NCBI GenBank assembly: GCA_025054715.1 | Contig: JANWYH010000001.1 | Span: forward strand, 246,001-310,000 | From: Pyrinomonadaceae bacterium | GTDB taxonomy: Bacteria; Acidobacteriota; Blastocatellia; Pyrinomonadales; Pyrinomonadaceae | Direction: 5' to 3' | DNA: 64,000 nucleotides | Program-made: the position numbers and the translations under genes | Shown: positions 47,681 through 57,873 of the stretch, one piece after another | Layout of the letters: every line of letters starts with the position of its first letter | Position numbering within the stretch: position 1 is the stretch's first letter | The notes under the pieces: model-generated | What the model was told of the DNA's origin: nothing | The model's database searches: none | What the model saw: only the letters and a program-made list of their open reading frames with translations

Positions 47681-49441
47681 ATGAGACGAGCAATCAGCTT
47701 TTTCGTTTTATTTGCTTTTTTTGTTCAAGGCAGTTTTGTCATACCAGCACAGGATATAGTAATGGGCGAAGAGATAACTTTTGCTTCTAGCGTTTTTATA
47801 TTACGTTCGTCTAACAAATCTCAAAAGAAATTTGCTCCGGGGAAGACAAAAGTAAGAAAGCGTAGCTCTTCAAGTAAGGTAAGAGAGCAGATAGCCTACA
47901 AGATTTCGCCAAAGTCTCCGACTAAGACAAGACAAACGCAGAGTGAAAAAGCCTCTCGCGACATAGCCTCCGCAGCGATGGCGCTACTTGAGAAAGGTGA
48001 GTATGAAACGGCGATAGACTATTTTATACAGGCAATTAGTCTCGACCCGAAAAATCAAGATGCAAAAATCGGCTTAAGCCGAGCTTATACGGTTAAGGCA
48101 AATCAATTTCTTGACAGCAAAAGACTTGATCGAGCCGAATACTTCTACAAAGAAGCTATCAAATACGACGCTAATAATGCTGCAGCTTACGCTGGGCTTG
48201 GCGAGGTTTACGAAGAATTAGAGCGACGAGATGAAGCTCTTAAAAATTATGAGAAAGCACTTTCAATCAATCCGCAACTAGAAGACCTTTATCTGACGGT
48301 TGGCATTTTGTATCTTGAAAAGGGTGATCTGGCGAAAGCCGATGAATATATTTCAAAGGCAGCAGTGAAGAGTGAAACAGCCGAGACAAAGTATCTAAAG
48401 GGTGTTGTTTATTATAGGTTGGATAAATACCAAGAGGCTTTAGCTACGCTTAATGATGCCGTCCGTCTTGATCCTAATAATGCCGAAGCATATTACTATC
48501 TAGGGGAGACTTATGATCGTCTAAATCGGGAGCAGGAAGCTCTTGATTCATATCGGCAGGCTACTCGGCTAAATCCAAATTTCTTTGAAGCTTGGTTTGA
48601 TATGGGCGTGATTCTTTATAATCGCAATCGCTACGAAGATGCAATTGAGGCTTACAAAAAGGCGATACAGCTAAGGCCTGATTATGGCGAAGCTTATTTG
48701 AATCTAGCAAATGCCCTTCGTAAAACGAAAAAATATCAGGAAGCCGTTAGCTATTATGAAGTTGCAGCTAATTTTATCAAAGATGATGCAGACCTTTATA
48801 GCGAGTGGGGCTTCTGTCTGGCAGTTCTAGGAAAATGGAACAATGCAATAGAAAAACTAACTGCTGCTACCAATGTTTCTGCCGATTCAGTAGATTATGC
48901 AAATCTTGGATGGGCTTATTATAACTCCGCACAAGAAGACTTGAGAAACAAACGAGATGCTCAAGCCCGGGAAAAGCTGTTAAAAGGCAAAGAAGCTTTA
49001 CAAAGGGCTGTTCAACTTAATCCGAGACTCGCTCCAGCATTTTTGAACTTGGGCATTACACTTACCGATTTGGGCGAGTATGAGTTTGCAGTGCAAGCGC
49101 TCAGTCGTGCTGTTGATTTAAGAAAAAGATGGATATTTGCAATCAATGAACTCGGTATAGCTTATAGGAAACTCGGTAAACTCGATCTGGCTGTAAAGCA
49201 CTTCCAAGAGGCTTTGCAAATAGATCAAAATTTTGTTCCTGCTCTTTATAATCTCGGTGAAACAGAGGCAAGACGAGGTAATAAAAAAGAAGCTCAAAAA
49301 GCACAAGAAAGGCTTAAAAAACTAAATCCAGAACTTGCAAAACAGCTAGATATAATAATTTCTGCCGGCGTGCTCAAGGAAGACTTGAAAAAAGACTTGA
49401 AAGACGATCTTAAGAGAAAACTTCCCATTAGGGTGCCGTAA
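47681..49441 (+). CDS. Exported TPR-repeat protein
   Basis: 586 residues with an N-terminal signal peptide (ISFFVLFAFFVQGSFVIPAQ). A basic linker (KKFAPGKTKVRKRSSSSK) precedes an array of about a dozen tetratricopeptide repeats from about residue 95 to 560, for example AYAGLGEVYEELERRDEALK and AYYYLGETYDRLNREQEALD. TPR arrays mediate protein contacts, here in the periplasm. The C-terminus is highly charged, with a DLKKDLKDDLK repeat. The ribosome-binding site AAGGAGA precedes ATG 47681. No partner is apparent from its neighbours. Confidence 0.9.
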   Translation: MRRAISFFVLFAFFVQGSFVIPAQDIVMGEEITFASSVFILRSSNKSQKKFAPGKTKVRKRSSSSKVREQIAYKISPKSPTKTRQTQSEKASRDIASAAMALLEKGEYETAIDYFIQAISLDPKNQDAKIGLSRAYTVKANQFLDSKRLDRAEYFYKEAIKYDANNAAAYAGLGEVYEELERRDEALKNYEKALSINPQLEDLYLTVGILYLEKGDLAKADEYISKAAVKSETAETKYLKGVVYYRLDKYQEALATLNDAVRLDPNNAEAYYYLGETYDRLNREQEALDSYRQATRLNPNFFEAWFDMGVILYNRNRYEDAIEAYKKAIQLRPDYGEAYLNLANALRKTKKYQEAVSYYEVAANFIKDDADLYSEWGFCLAVLGKWNNAIEKLTAATNVSADSVDYANLGWAYYNSAQEDLRNKRDAQAREKLLKGKEALQRAVQLNPRLAPAFLNLGITLTDLGEYEFAVQALSRAVDLRKRWIFAINELGIAYRKLGKLDLAVKHFQEALQIDQNFVPALYNLGETEARRGNKKEAQKAQERLKKLNPELAKQLDIIISAGVLKEDLKKDLKDDLKRKLPIRVP

Positions 49442-49528
49442 AAAGAAAGCTTCCAGAGACGCTGCACGAGTTTGTTGATTTTATTTTTGGTTGAAAGCGA
49501 AGAATTGCCTCTTATATATAGAGTCAGC

Positions 49529-49557
49529 TTGTTTTACTCTATGGTGGGCGATAAAAT
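49529..49557 (+). promoter_or_regulatory. Promoter of murB-carB
   Basis: TTGTTT (49529-49534), 17 bp, TAAAAT (49552-49557). The expected start is about 18 nt before the murB GTG codon. Confidence 0.5.
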
Positions 49558-49581
49558 TATGGCTTCAAGCTTTTTAGATAG

Positions 49582-50673
49582 GTGACAGAGGGGATTGAAA
49601 AGAAACTGCAACGTAACGTTCCGCTAGCTCCACTTACTACGATGCGCGTAGGTGGAGCGTCACGTTTTTTTCTTTCAGTAAAAAGTGAAGAAGAGCTTTC
49701 AGAGGCTGTAAAATTCGCTGAAAATGAAGAACTTGAGATATTCATTCTGGGCGGTGGTAGCAATGTTCTAATATCGGATGAAGGTTTCGACGGCTTAACT
49801 ATAAGCCTAGAGTTTGATGCGATAAAAAAACTTCACATGCAGAAGAATCAAGCTTTAGTTTATGCGAGTGCTGGGAGATGTTGGGATGAATTTGTTAAGT
49901 TTTGCGTAGAGCAGAATTTAGCAGGTGTTGAATGTTTAAGTGGTATTCCAGGTAAGGTCGGAGCTGTGCCAATTCAAAATGTTGGAGCTTATGGGCAAGA
50001 GGTTTCGGAAACGATCCGAGGTGTTAGAGTTTTTGACCTAGAAACAAAGCAAATCTACGAGCTTACAAAGGAAGAGTGCCGTTTTGATTATCGAAGTAGC
50101 ATATTCAACACGATTTACAAGGATAGATTCATTGTTCTAGGAGTTTCGTTTTGTCTAAAGGAAGGTGGCTCGCCGAAAATAGTTTATAAGGATTTGATAG
50201 ATATTTTTGGTGATAAAAGCGCAGTTTCTTTGAAGGAGGTTCGTGAAGCAGTCATTCGGATTCGTCGTCAGAAGGCAATGGTGATTGACGAGAGTGAGCC
50301 GAACTCACGTAGCTGTGGTTCATTTTTCAAAAATCCAATTTTAACCAAAAAGGAATTCTGCGAAGTTATTGAGCGAACGCAAGCTTTAGGCGTTAAGAGC
50401 GTTCCTAGCTTTATAGTTGGGCATGATGCGGTTAAAATTCCGGCAGCTTGGCTTATAGAAAGAGCTGGGTTTTACAAAGGCTATCGGTTTAAAGGTGCCG
50501 GAATTTCAGAAAAGCACGCTCTGGCTTTGGTAAATTTTTCAAATGCTACTGCTTTGGATATTTTAAATCTCGCTGAGTTAATTCGGGACCGGGTAAGAGA
50601 GAAGTTTGGTGTAGAGCTCGTTCCAGAGCCAGTTTTTGTCGGGTTTAAGAAAGTGGTTTCTATGAAGATTTGA
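49582..50673 (+). CDS. murB: UDP-N-acetylenolpyruvoylglucosamine reductase
   Basis: FAD enzyme making UDP-MurNAc for peptidoglycan. [60 protein letters not shown] and the catalytic serine in [11 protein letters not shown] are present; the insert typical of type I MurB is kept. The 363 residues start with GTG at 49582, since a stop codon lies one codon upstream and no ATG occurs until well inside the protein. carB follows 29 nt after the stop. Confidence 0.94.
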   Translation: MTEGIEKKLQRNVPLAPLTTMRVGGASRFFLSVKSEEELSEAVKFAENEELEIFILGGGSNVLISDEGFDGLTISLEFDAIKKLHMQKNQALVYASAGRCWDEFVKFCVEQNLAGVECLSGIPGKVGAVPIQNVGAYGQEVSETIRGVRVFDLETKQIYELTKEECRFDYRSSIFNTIYKDRFIVLGVSFCLKEGGSPKIVYKDLIDIFGDKSAVSLKEVREAVIRIRRQKAMVIDESEPNSRSCGSFFKNPILTKKEFCEVIERTQALGVKSVPSFIVGHDAVKIPAAWLIERAGFYKGYRFKGAGISEKHALALVNFSNATALDILNLAELIRDRVREKFGVELVPEPVFVGFKKVVSMKI

Positions 50674-50702
50674 CTTTAAGATATAATCACAAAGAACGAA
50701 AA

Positions 50703-53700
50703 ATGCCTAGGAGAACAGACATTAAAAAAGTTTTGATAATTGGTTCAGGTCCTATAATTATAGGTCAGGCTTGTGAGTTCGATTATTCGGGTTCACAAGC
50801 TTGTCGGGTGTTAAAACGAGAAGGTTTTGAAGTCATTCTTGTAAACTCAAATCCTGCAACGATAATGACCGATCCAGAAATGGCTGATCAGACCTATATT
50901 GAGCCACTAACTTTCGAATCACTTGTGGCAATAATTGAGAAAGAAAAGCCTGATGCGCTTTTGCCGACAGTTGGCGGGCAAACTGGCTTGAATCTTGCAG
51001 TGGAGCTTTACGAAAAAGGCGTTCTTGAAGAAAATGGCGTCAAGTTGATAGGGGCAAATGTTGAGGCAATCAGGATAGGTGAAGACCGTGAGCTTTTCAA
51101 AAAGGCAATGGAAGAGGTAGGAATTCCGGTTCCTCGTGGTGGGTTTGCTCACAGTCTTGAAGAAGCGAATCGAATAATTGCAGATATTGGTTATCCTGCG
51201 ATAATTAGACCTTCATTTACTTTGGGTGGAACCGGAGGCGGAACCGCCTATAATCCTGAAGAGTTCGAGGCAATTGTAGAAAGAGGTCTTTCCGCTTCGC
51301 CCATTCATCAAGTCCTTATAGAAGAGTCTGTTCTTGGTTGGAAAGAATTTGAGCTTGAGGTGATGCGTGACCTTAGGGACAATGTTGTAGTAATCTGCTC
51401 AATTGAAAACTTCGATCCGATGGGGGTTCACACTGGGGATTCAATAACGGTTGCGCCAGCGCAAACACTTTCCGATGTTGAGTATCAGCGTTTGCGTGAT
51501 ATGGCAATTGCTTGTATTCGCAAGGTTGGTGTTGAGACGGGCGGTTCTAACATTCAGTTTGCTGTAAATCCAGAAAACGGTGATGTTAGGATAATCGAAA
51601 TGAATCCGCGAGTGTCGCGCTCATCAGCTCTTGCTTCAAAAGCTACCGGCTTTCCAATCGCGAAAATAGCGGCTCTCTTGGCCGTCGGCTACACGCTTGA
51701 TGAGATTCCAAATGATATTACAAAGAAAACTCCTGCTAGTTTTGAACCAACGATTGATTACGTAGTGACAAAGATTCCGAAGTGGGCTTTTGAGAAGTTT
51801 CCTGGGACAGAGGATGTTCTCGGAACACAGATGAAATCTATCGGTGAAGCTATGGCAATAGGACGAACCTTTAAGGAATCGCTTTTCAAGGGACTTAGGT
51901 CACTAGAAGCTGTTAAACCGCTTCGTCTTGAGAACGTTCCTGATAATGTTTTACAACGCAAGCTTGCGCGCCCGAATTCTCAGAGATTCTCCTACATAGC
52001 CTATGCCTTGCGTAAAGGTTACACGATCGAGGAAATTTACCGCCTTACAAAGATTGATCCGTGGTTTTTAGCTCAAATCCAAGAGGTGATGAACCTTCAA
52101 GCAAGAATTGAAGGCAGAAAGCTTATAGATGTCCCTATTGAAACACTACGCACTGCAAAAGAATATGCACTTTCAGATCGTCGGATAGCTTATCTGACGA
52201 AATCTACGGAAGATGAAGTAAGGCAAAGACGAAAAGATTTAGGCATTGTGCCGGTTTACAAAATGGTTGATACTTGCGCGGCTGAATTTGAATCTTCTAC
52301 GCCCTATCTTTATTCAACTTACGAAGAAGAGTGCGAAGCCAATCCGACCGAGAGGCGAAAAATAATGATTCTTGGTTCAGGACCAAATCGAATTGGTCAA
52401 GGAATTGAATTTGATTACTGTTGCTGCCACGCCTCATTTGCCTTGAGGGAAGCTGGATTCGAGACCATAATGGTTAACTGCAATCCAGAGACCGTTTCGA
52501 CCGACTATGATACTTCAGATAGACTTTATTTTGAACCTTTAACCTTCGAAGATGTAATGCATGTTTTTGAGAAGGAAAAACCTGAAGGTGTCATTGTTCA
52601 ATTTGGTGGACAAACGCCGCTAAATCTATCTGAAAAGCTACACAAAGCTGGAGTTCCAATTATTGGGACTTCTCCGGATTCGATTGATCTTGCCGAGAAC
52701 CGTGAAAGGTTCTCTGAAGTTTTGCGCGAACTTAATATTCCTCAGCCCGCAAACGGCATAGCCGTATCATTCGAACAGGCTCGTGAAGTAGCTGAAAAGA
52801 TTGGTTATCCTGTAATAGTCCGTCCGAGCTTTGTGCTTGGAGGGCGAGCAATGGCAATTGTGTATGATGAAGAATCGCTTAATGAATACATGCGTTCAGC
52901 TGTTGATGCCTCGCCTGAAAAGCCAATACTAATTGATAAGTTTCTTGAAAGAGCTGTCGAGGTTGACGTTGATGCCTTGGCAGACGAGTCGGCTATTGTA
53001 ATTGCCGGAATTCAAGAACACATTGAAGAAGCAGGTATTCATTCTGGCGATTCTTCATGTGTTTTGCCAGCGCAAAAAATTGCAGATGAACATATAGAGA
53101 CCATAAAACATTACACACGTTTGTTGGCTAGAAGACTAAATGTTGTTGGTTTGGTGAATCTTCAGCTTGCAATCAAGGATGATAGAGTTTATGTGCTTGA
53201 AGTAAATCCAAGAGCTTCACGAACAGTTCCATTTGTTGCGAAGGCTACGGGCGTTCCAATAGTAAAAATTGCTTCCTTGATCATGGCTGGCGTAAAGAGG
53301 CTATCTGAATTTAACTTACCTGAGGTTTTACCTGTTCCAAAAGTCTTCGTTAAATCGCCTGTTTTTCCATTTAAGAAATTTGAAGGAGCTGATCCGATTC
53401 TAGGTCCTGAAATGCACTCAACCGGTGAAGTCATGGGAGTTGGTGACACTTTCGGCGAAGCTTACGGGAAGGCTATGGAAGGAGCTGGTGTTAAATTGCC
53501 GCTTAAAGGTAAAGCTTTTATTTCAGTTAATGATTCTGACAAGGGCTACGCGACTATTTTGGCAAGACGACTCAAAAAGATAGGCTTTGAACTTATAGCA
53601 ACTTATGGAACAGCGCTTCGTTTTCGAGAAGTCGGTTTAGAATGTGAAACGGTTTTCAAGGTAAATGAAGGAAGACCGAATGTTACTGATTTGATAAAGC

Positions 53701-53936
53701 AAGGAGAGATTAATCTGATAATAAACACGCCGCTTGGCAAAACTTCTCACTATGACGAGCAAGCCATAAGAAAAGCGGCGTTGCAATTTAACATTCCGCT
53801 TGTGACTACAATTACAGGAGCTAATGCTTTAGTTGAAGCTATTATTTCAAAAGCTAGCCGTGAAACTGTGGAAGTTCGCTCGCTTCAGCAGATTCACTCG
53901 CCTGAAAAAGTCCTTGCAGAAGCCTCTAGAGAATAG
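50703..53936 (+). CDS. carB: Carbamoyl-phosphate synthase large chain
   Basis: CarB makes carbamoyl phosphate from bicarbonate, glutamine-derived ammonia and two ATP, for arginine and pyrimidines. The 1077 residues contain the two homologous ATP-grasp halves, each opened by a GSGP loop ([13 protein letters not shown] near residue 8 and [20 protein letters not shown] about 555), plus the MGS-like C-terminal allosteric domain. The start at ATG 50703 ([10 protein letters not shown]) matches the family; 11 additional codons upstream are open but unlikely. carA is not in the window. A bicarbonate transporter gene follows 304 bp downstream. Confidence 0.96.
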   Translation: MPRRTDIKKVLIIGSGPIIIGQACEFDYSGSQACRVLKREGFEVILVNSNPATIMTDPEMADQTYIEPLTFESLVAIIEKEKPDALLPTVGGQTGLNLAVELYEKGVLEENGVKLIGANVEAIRIGEDRELFKKAMEEVGIPVPRGGFAHSLEEANRIIADIGYPAIIRPSFTLGGTGGGTAYNPEEFEAIVERGLSASPIHQVLIEESVLGWKEFELEVMRDLRDNVVVICSIENFDPMGVHTGDSITVAPAQTLSDVEYQRLRDMAIACIRKVGVETGGSNIQFAVNPENGDVRIIEMNPRVSRSSALASKATGFPIAKIAALLAVGYTLDEIPNDITKKTPASFEPTIDYVVTKIPKWAFEKFPGTEDVLGTQMKSIGEAMAIGRTFKESLFKGLRSLEAVKPLRLENVPDNVLQRKLARPNSQRFSYIAYALRKGYTIEEIYRLTKIDPWFLAQIQEVMNLQARIEGRKLIDVPIETLRTAKEYALSDRRIAYLTKSTEDEVRQRRKDLGIVPVYKMVDTCAAEFESSTPYLYSTYEEECEANPTERRKIMILGSGPNRIGQGIEFDYCCCHASFALREAGFETIMVNCNPETVSTDYDTSDRLYFEPLTFEDVMHVFEKEKPEGVIVQFGGQTPLNLSEKLHKAGVPIIGTSPDSIDLAENRERFSEVLRELNIPQPANGIAVSFEQAREVAEKIGYPVIVRPSFVLGGRAMAIVYDEESLNEYMRSAVDASPEKPILIDKFLERAVEVDVDALADESAIVIAGIQEHIEEAGIHSGDSSCVLPAQKIADEHIETIKHYTRLLARRLNVVGLVNLQLAIKDDRVYVLEVNPRASRTVPFVAKATGVPIVKIASLIMAGVKRLSEFNLPEVLPVPKVFVKSPVFPFKKFEGADPILGPEMHSTGEVMGVGDTFGEAYGKAMEGAGVKLPLKGKAFISVNDSDKGYATILARRLKKIGFELIATYGTALRFREVGLECETVFKVNEGRPNVTDLIKQGEINLIINTPLGKTSHYDEQAIRKAALQFNIPLVTTITGANALVEAIISKASRETVEVRSLQQIHSPEKVLAEASRE

Positions 53937-54240
53937 TCTTTCTCAAATTCAGAGTTTTGATTTTATCGAAGCAAATTGTTGTCTTTGCCCTTCGAGTTGT
54001 TTTTCGACGCTTTCAAAAAGTAAAGCAGCTCGATAGAGGTGTAACTCAAAAGTTGTAGCAGAATTTAAAATTGCTTTTTGGCTGGTCTTTTCAGCGTTTT
54101 ACATCGTTTTACATCAAAGTTAAATTTTTTGAGGCAAGTGCATAGCTTTTCTAATTCTATTCTCATACCTTACAATTACAATTTACTTTTTGAAAACCAG
54201 TAGGTGAAAATTATTAGCCGTTGAAAAGGGTTAGAGTTCG
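53937..54240. other. Intergenic stretch before sbtA, with tandem 10-bp repeat
   Basis: No gene seen. Two exact copies of CGTTTTACAT lie head to tail at 54095-54104 and 54105-54114, about one helical turn apart, as expected for a dimeric activator site. An AT-rich promoter-like part follows (TTGAAA near 54199, then TATTAG). The rest is unremarkable. Confidence 0.4.
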
Positions 54241-55212
54241 ATGAGCTTAGACGTGCTTTTGCAAAACATATTGAATCCGCCAGTTTTGATGTTTCTTCTC
54301 GGGCTTTTGGCTGTGCTACTTAAAACGGAGCTTGAAGTGCCGCAGCCACTTCCAAGGCTTTTTTCTCTTTATCTTCTTATAGCAATAGGATTGCATGGAG
54401 GTTACGAGCTTTCAAAAAGTGGTATAACCATTGAAATTGTCAAGGCTTTACTTTTGGCTATGTTTATGGCAGTGGCTGTGCCCATATATGCCTTTTTTAT
54501 ACTTAGACTAAAGTTAGATGTTCCTAATGCTGTTGCCATAGCAGCAACCTATGGTTCCATAAGTGCTGTAACCTTCATAACTGCCGGTGCATTTCTAGGT
54601 AGCATAGGTCAAAACTATGGCGGATACATGGTAGCGGCTATGACGCTTATGGAAAGTCCGGCTATTGTAATAGGTCTTGTGCTTCTAAGCTTATTTGCAA
54701 AGCAAAATGGAAACTCCTCGATAGAATGGAAGGAGGTTCTAAGAGAAGCTTTTCTAAATCCGTCGGTTTACATATTGATGGGGGCGCTTGTTATAGGCTT
54801 TGTAACTGGGGAAAAGGGGTGGAAAGCTATGGATCCGCTTTTCGGAGCGTTGTTTAATGGTATGCTTGCTTTTTTTCTACTTGATATGGGACTTGTTGCG
54901 GGGAGAAGATTGGGCGAAATAAAAAGGGTGGGAATGTTTCTTGTAATTTTCGGTGTCTTTTTGCCTGTGTTTAACGCACTTATTGCTTTATTTCTTGCTA
55001 GTTTGGCAGAGCTTGCTAAAGGAGATGCTTTTATGTTTGCTGTGTTATGTGCAAGTGCTTCCTACATAGCAGTTCCTGCGGCGATGAGACTTTCAGTGCC
55101 TGAGGCAAACCCAAGTCTATATGTGACTATGTCCTTGGCTATTACCTTTCCCTTTAACATAGCAATAGGCATTCCTTTATACTACTTCTTGATCGACGTT
55201 CTCTGGAGGTGA
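54241..55212 (+). CDS. sbtA: SbtA-type sodium-bicarbonate symporter
   Basis: A 323-residue polytopic membrane protein with about ten helices in two inverted repeats. It matches the SbtA family: N-terminal LQNILNPPVLMFLLGLLAV, LLIAIGLHGGYELS, ATYGSISAVTFITAGAFL (about 100-117) and MLAFFLLDMGLVAGRRL. Cyanobacterial SbtA imports bicarbonate for carbon concentration; here the host is not evidently autotrophic. The cytoplasmic loop is shorter than in cyanobacteria. It is followed after 4 nt by its PII-like regulator, supporting the call. Confidence 0.9.
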   Translation: MSLDVLLQNILNPPVLMFLLGLLAVLLKTELEVPQPLPRLFSLYLLIAIGLHGGYELSKSGITIEIVKALLLAMFMAVAVPIYAFFILRLKLDVPNAVAIAATYGSISAVTFITAGAFLGSIGQNYGGYMVAAMTLMESPAIVIGLVLLSLFAKQNGNSSIEWKEVLREAFLNPSVYILMGALVIGFVTGEKGWKAMDPLFGALFNGMLAFFLLDMGLVAGRRLGEIKRVGMFLVIFGVFLPVFNALIALFLASLAELAKGDAFMFAVLCASASYIAVPAAMRLSVPEANPSLYVTMSLAITFPFNIAIGIPLYYFLIDVLWR

Positions 55213-55216
55213 TGTT

Positions 55217-55510
55217 GTGAAGCCAATGAAGAAACTCGAAATAGTTATTGATAGCGTTCATCTGAACAAGTTACTAGATGCTCTTGATAAGGCAGGTGTA
55301 TCTGGTTATACGGTCTTCAAAGATGTGCTCGGAAAAGGCGAAAGAGGCTTAATGGCAGGTGATGAGCTTACGGGTGTGTTTAAAAACAATTACGTGATGA
55401 CCGTATGTTCAGAGGGCGTGGTAGAAAAGGTTGTAGAAAGCGTAAAACCACTTTTGAAGAAATTGGGAGGCGTATGTCTTGTCTCTGACGTTTTATGGCT
55501 CGAGCATTAG
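55217..55510 (+). CDS. sbtB: SbtB-like PII signalling protein
   Basis: 97 residues resembling SbtB, a trimeric PII-fold protein that binds adenine nucleotides (cAMP, AMP, c-di-AMP in cyanobacteria) and inhibits SbtA. The N-terminal strand KKLEIVIDSVHLNKLLDAL, GVSGYTVFKDVLGKGERG before the T-loop and the C-terminal GGVCLVSDVLWLEH fit. The cysteine pair of the cyanobacterial C-terminal redox extension is absent. GTG 55217 is favoured because GGAGGTGA sits 7 nt upstream; ATG 55226 is an alternative. Confidence 0.87.
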   Translation: MKPMKKLEIVIDSVHLNKLLDALDKAGVSGYTVFKDVLGKGERGLMAGDELTGVFKNNYVMTVCSEGVVEKVVESVKPLLKKLGGVCLVSDVLWLEH

Positions 55511-55763
55511 GAATAATCTGAAATTTTTGACGACATTCATTACTTTTCGAATGCTTCTACCTTATAGTCAATCTATCAAATGGCTTTTCCGTCCCTTTTG
55601 AGGCTTCGGCCCGTGTAGAGGTTCGTTAATTTAAGGCCCTACTTTATCAATCTTTTCAACAAGACTGACGAAAAGTAGAATTTTTCTGTGAAGCTTTATA
55701 AGTTAAAGAAGAGAAACTCTGAACTTTTACTAGGATTGAAGATTTATTTGATGTAGAGCGAAT
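55511..55763. other. Intergenic stretch, no gene
   Basis: 253 bp without a plausible gene. It contains a 9-bp inverted repeat TACTTTTCG (55541-55549) and CGAAAAGTA (55669-55677) around a GC-richer centre with GGCTTCGGCC, which could fold into a structured RNA. Too weak to assign. Confidence 0.3.
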
Positions 55764-56498
55764 ATGAAGATAATTTTTATTGACATAGAGACATTGCCAT
55801 TAGAGGAAAGCAAGATAGATTTTATTCGTAACAAGGTCAGCAGAAGAAATACCAACTTGTCGAGCCTAGATTTTGAGATTCAGGTTGAAAAACTTTTTCG
55901 AGAGACTGCCTTACAGGGAAGTTTAGGAAGGCTTCTTTGCATAGGTTTGATGATAGAGGAGGTTTCGATTAACTATCAGAAATCGAAAGTAGAAGATAGC
56001 AAGATCATTTTGAGACCAAGTGTTTTCGGTCAAGATAAGGAAACTCGAAAATTTCATCTGGACGAAAAGAGAACACTAGAGGGATTTTGGAATTATTTAT
56101 CTAACGCAAAACTCAATTTTGAGTTTGATTTGATTGTCGGGCACAACTTGATTGAGTTTGATTTACCTTTTATTTATCAGCGCTCTATGGTAAAAGGCGT
56201 AAAACCAACTTATGAGTTATTGAGGAATAAACCTTGGGAGCAAAGACATCTTTTTGACACGATGAAAGAATGGAAAATGGGTGTCTATGGACGGAATGTA
56301 TCGCTTGAGGATTTGGCGTTTGGATTTGGAGTTGACTGCCAGAAGGACGCCGAAGTGGACGGAAGTAAAATTTATGACCTCTATTTGCAAGACAAGCACG
56401 AAGAAATCCGAGAGTATTGTTTGAAAGATATAAGATGTATTCGCGAAGTTTACTATCGGATGAACTATTTGGAATCACCAAAATACGATGAATTATGA
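55764..56498 (+). CDS. DEDDy 3'-5' exonuclease, PolB-exonuclease-like
   Basis: 244 residues of the DnaQ-like/DEDD superfamily. ExoI: FIDIETLP at the N-terminus; ExoII: VGHNLIEFDLPF (about 125); ExoIII of the Y type: REYCLKDIRCI (about 218). All four acidic residues are visible. Stand-alone enzymes of this type (predicted PolB-like exonucleases) are thought to degrade or proofread single strands; the specific role is unknown. It is isolated, with non-coding DNA upstream and a convergent lipoprotein gene downstream. Confidence 0.88.
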   Translation: MKIIFIDIETLPLEESKIDFIRNKVSRRNTNLSSLDFEIQVEKLFRETALQGSLGRLLCIGLMIEEVSINYQKSKVEDSKIILRPSVFGQDKETRKFHLDEKRTLEGFWNYLSNAKLNFEFDLIVGHNLIEFDLPFIYQRSMVKGVKPTYELLRNKPWEQRHLFDTMKEWKMGVYGRNVSLEDLAFGFGVDCQKDAEVDGSKIYDLYLQDKHEEIREYCLKDIRCIREVYYRMNYLESPKYDEL

Positions 56499-56569
56499 CA
56501 GAATAGATTTAAGTAATAACAGCTTTATGGATCGAAACAAAATTCTTCGACCAATAGTTTGCTGATTTT

Positions 56570-57103
56570 TTAAGGATACTCCTCTGGGTCACTACTAAAT
56601 TGCCAGTAACGTTTTTTGCCTATTGAAATAACAGGTCTTTTTAAATCTTCACTAAGGTTGTCTATTCTTATCTCAGTAATGTGAAACTCTAGTACTTCTG
56701 TTTCTTTTAGTCTTTTAGTAATTTCTTTCCCGCCAACTATTTCTCTTGGACATATTCCTGGCATTTTTGACTTTTGTATCTTGCCTCCCATTATCAGGTT
56801 GCGTTCTTTAACAAGAAGGATCAATTTGTTAGTCTCGACTTTCCAGGTTCCAGCGTATCCCAACTCTCTATTAAGACATTTCATCTGACTGGCATGAAAT
56901 CTAAAGCTGCCATCACTCCAAAACCTGAAAACATTACCCCAACCGCTACCTAGCATCGGAAATTCATGCCATAGACCAACGAGCTCTTGTTTGGAGGGGG
57001 ATAGATCTTTTTCGGAATTGCCCAGAGTAACTTTCTCTTTTGAAGGGTCATAGGTAAAGCAAGAGTAAAGAAACATGGCAAGTAGAATAATTTTTGTTTT
57101 CAT
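56570..57103 (-). CDS. Small lipoprotein of unknown function
   Basis: 177 residues. The N-terminus has a lipobox LYSC at residues 12-15 after a short hydrophobic stretch, so it should be a lipoprotein anchored in the envelope. The mature part contains LVGLWHEFPMLGSGWG and FRFWSDGSFRFHASQM, then GYAGTWKVE, which resembles lipocalin-like/META-like beta proteins of the type that compare a drawn curve of short strands. No family is named with confidence. The gene is flanked by convergent and gene-poor DNA; GC content looks similar to its neighbours. Confidence 0.7.
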   Translation of the reverse strand: MKTKIILLAMFLYSCFTYDPSKEKVTLGNSEKDLSPSKQELVGLWHEFPMLGSGWGNVFRFWSDGSFRFHASQMKCLNRELGYAGTWKVETNKLILLVKERNLIMGGKIQKSKMPGICPREIVGGKEITKRLKETEVLEFHITEIRIDNLSEDLKRPVISIGKKRYWQFSSDPEEYP

Positions 57104-57243
57104 ATCTTGTTTTTCCTTTCAATCAACTATTTGCTCAAAAGAGTAGAACTTTTGCCGAGTATTTTCAACCATTTATCTCGATATGTCAAGATACTGAAAC
57201 TTAATGAGAATAGGATTTGCCTAGAAACAAGAGGTAGGCAACA

Positions 57244-57547
57244 ATGAAGAAACCAACCAGAAACCTCAACCAGACCTTGCCTTTAGAAATACAAAGAATG
57301 ATTGAATATCCGCAGCACATTTATCTTGTCTTCTATCTTGTTATCTGTCTTCTATCTCGTTATCGAGACAAACAAGGAAATTTTTAAAGGTTTCTTCCGA
57401 AAAAATACTGATGAAGCTCGAAGATATGCAGAAAAGCTGGATAGGAAGACGGTTACTTTAACCAGCGTCTCAAGGGTTCAGCTGAGAGTTTTTACTTGGA
57501 TTTTGCATTGTCTCTTTTATGAAGATAAAATCCGCATGCCTTTGTAA
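57244..57547 (+). pseudogene. Probable decayed short gene with 19-bp duplication
   Basis: An ATG at 57244, preceded by AGGTAGG, opens a frame that stops at 57390. The 19-mer TGTCTTCTATCTTGTTATC (57327-57345) is duplicated in tandem at 57346-57364 with one mismatch. Removing one copy restores a single frame from 57244 to 57547 (about 94 codons), which includes NTDEARRYAEKLDRKTV. This is consistent with a frameshift by duplication. The product matches nothing I know, and alternate frames here also look partly protein-like, so several lesions are possible. The remaining DNA to 57873 shows no gene. Confidence 0.35.
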
Positions 57548-57873
57548 ACTGAAAGAAACTTTGATGACTTTAAGTATTGGATCAATTAGCCTCTTTGACC
57601 GGTCAAGAGCGATAAAGATCAAAAGGATGCGCTTCAAAAGTGTCATGAAATTTTGGAAAAATAAGCGAGAAACCAGAGAACAAGGATATCCTTTACGAAC
57701 ACTAGATTTTACCGAAAAGATCAGACAAAACTTACAAGATTGAAATCAATCCCGTTAAGATCAAAATATAAGCAAAATGCAATTGAGGTTTTGCAATTTG
57801 CTGACGAAGCTTGACGAAGGATGCGTGGTTAGGCTTTATTTTTTTGGCATTTTATTTGCTTAAAGAAAGGGTT

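Noticed and set aside
57519-57743. 74-codon frame after the decayed gene
   Set aside because: No ribosome-binding site, basic low-quality composition and no recognisable motif; possibly part of the same decayed region.
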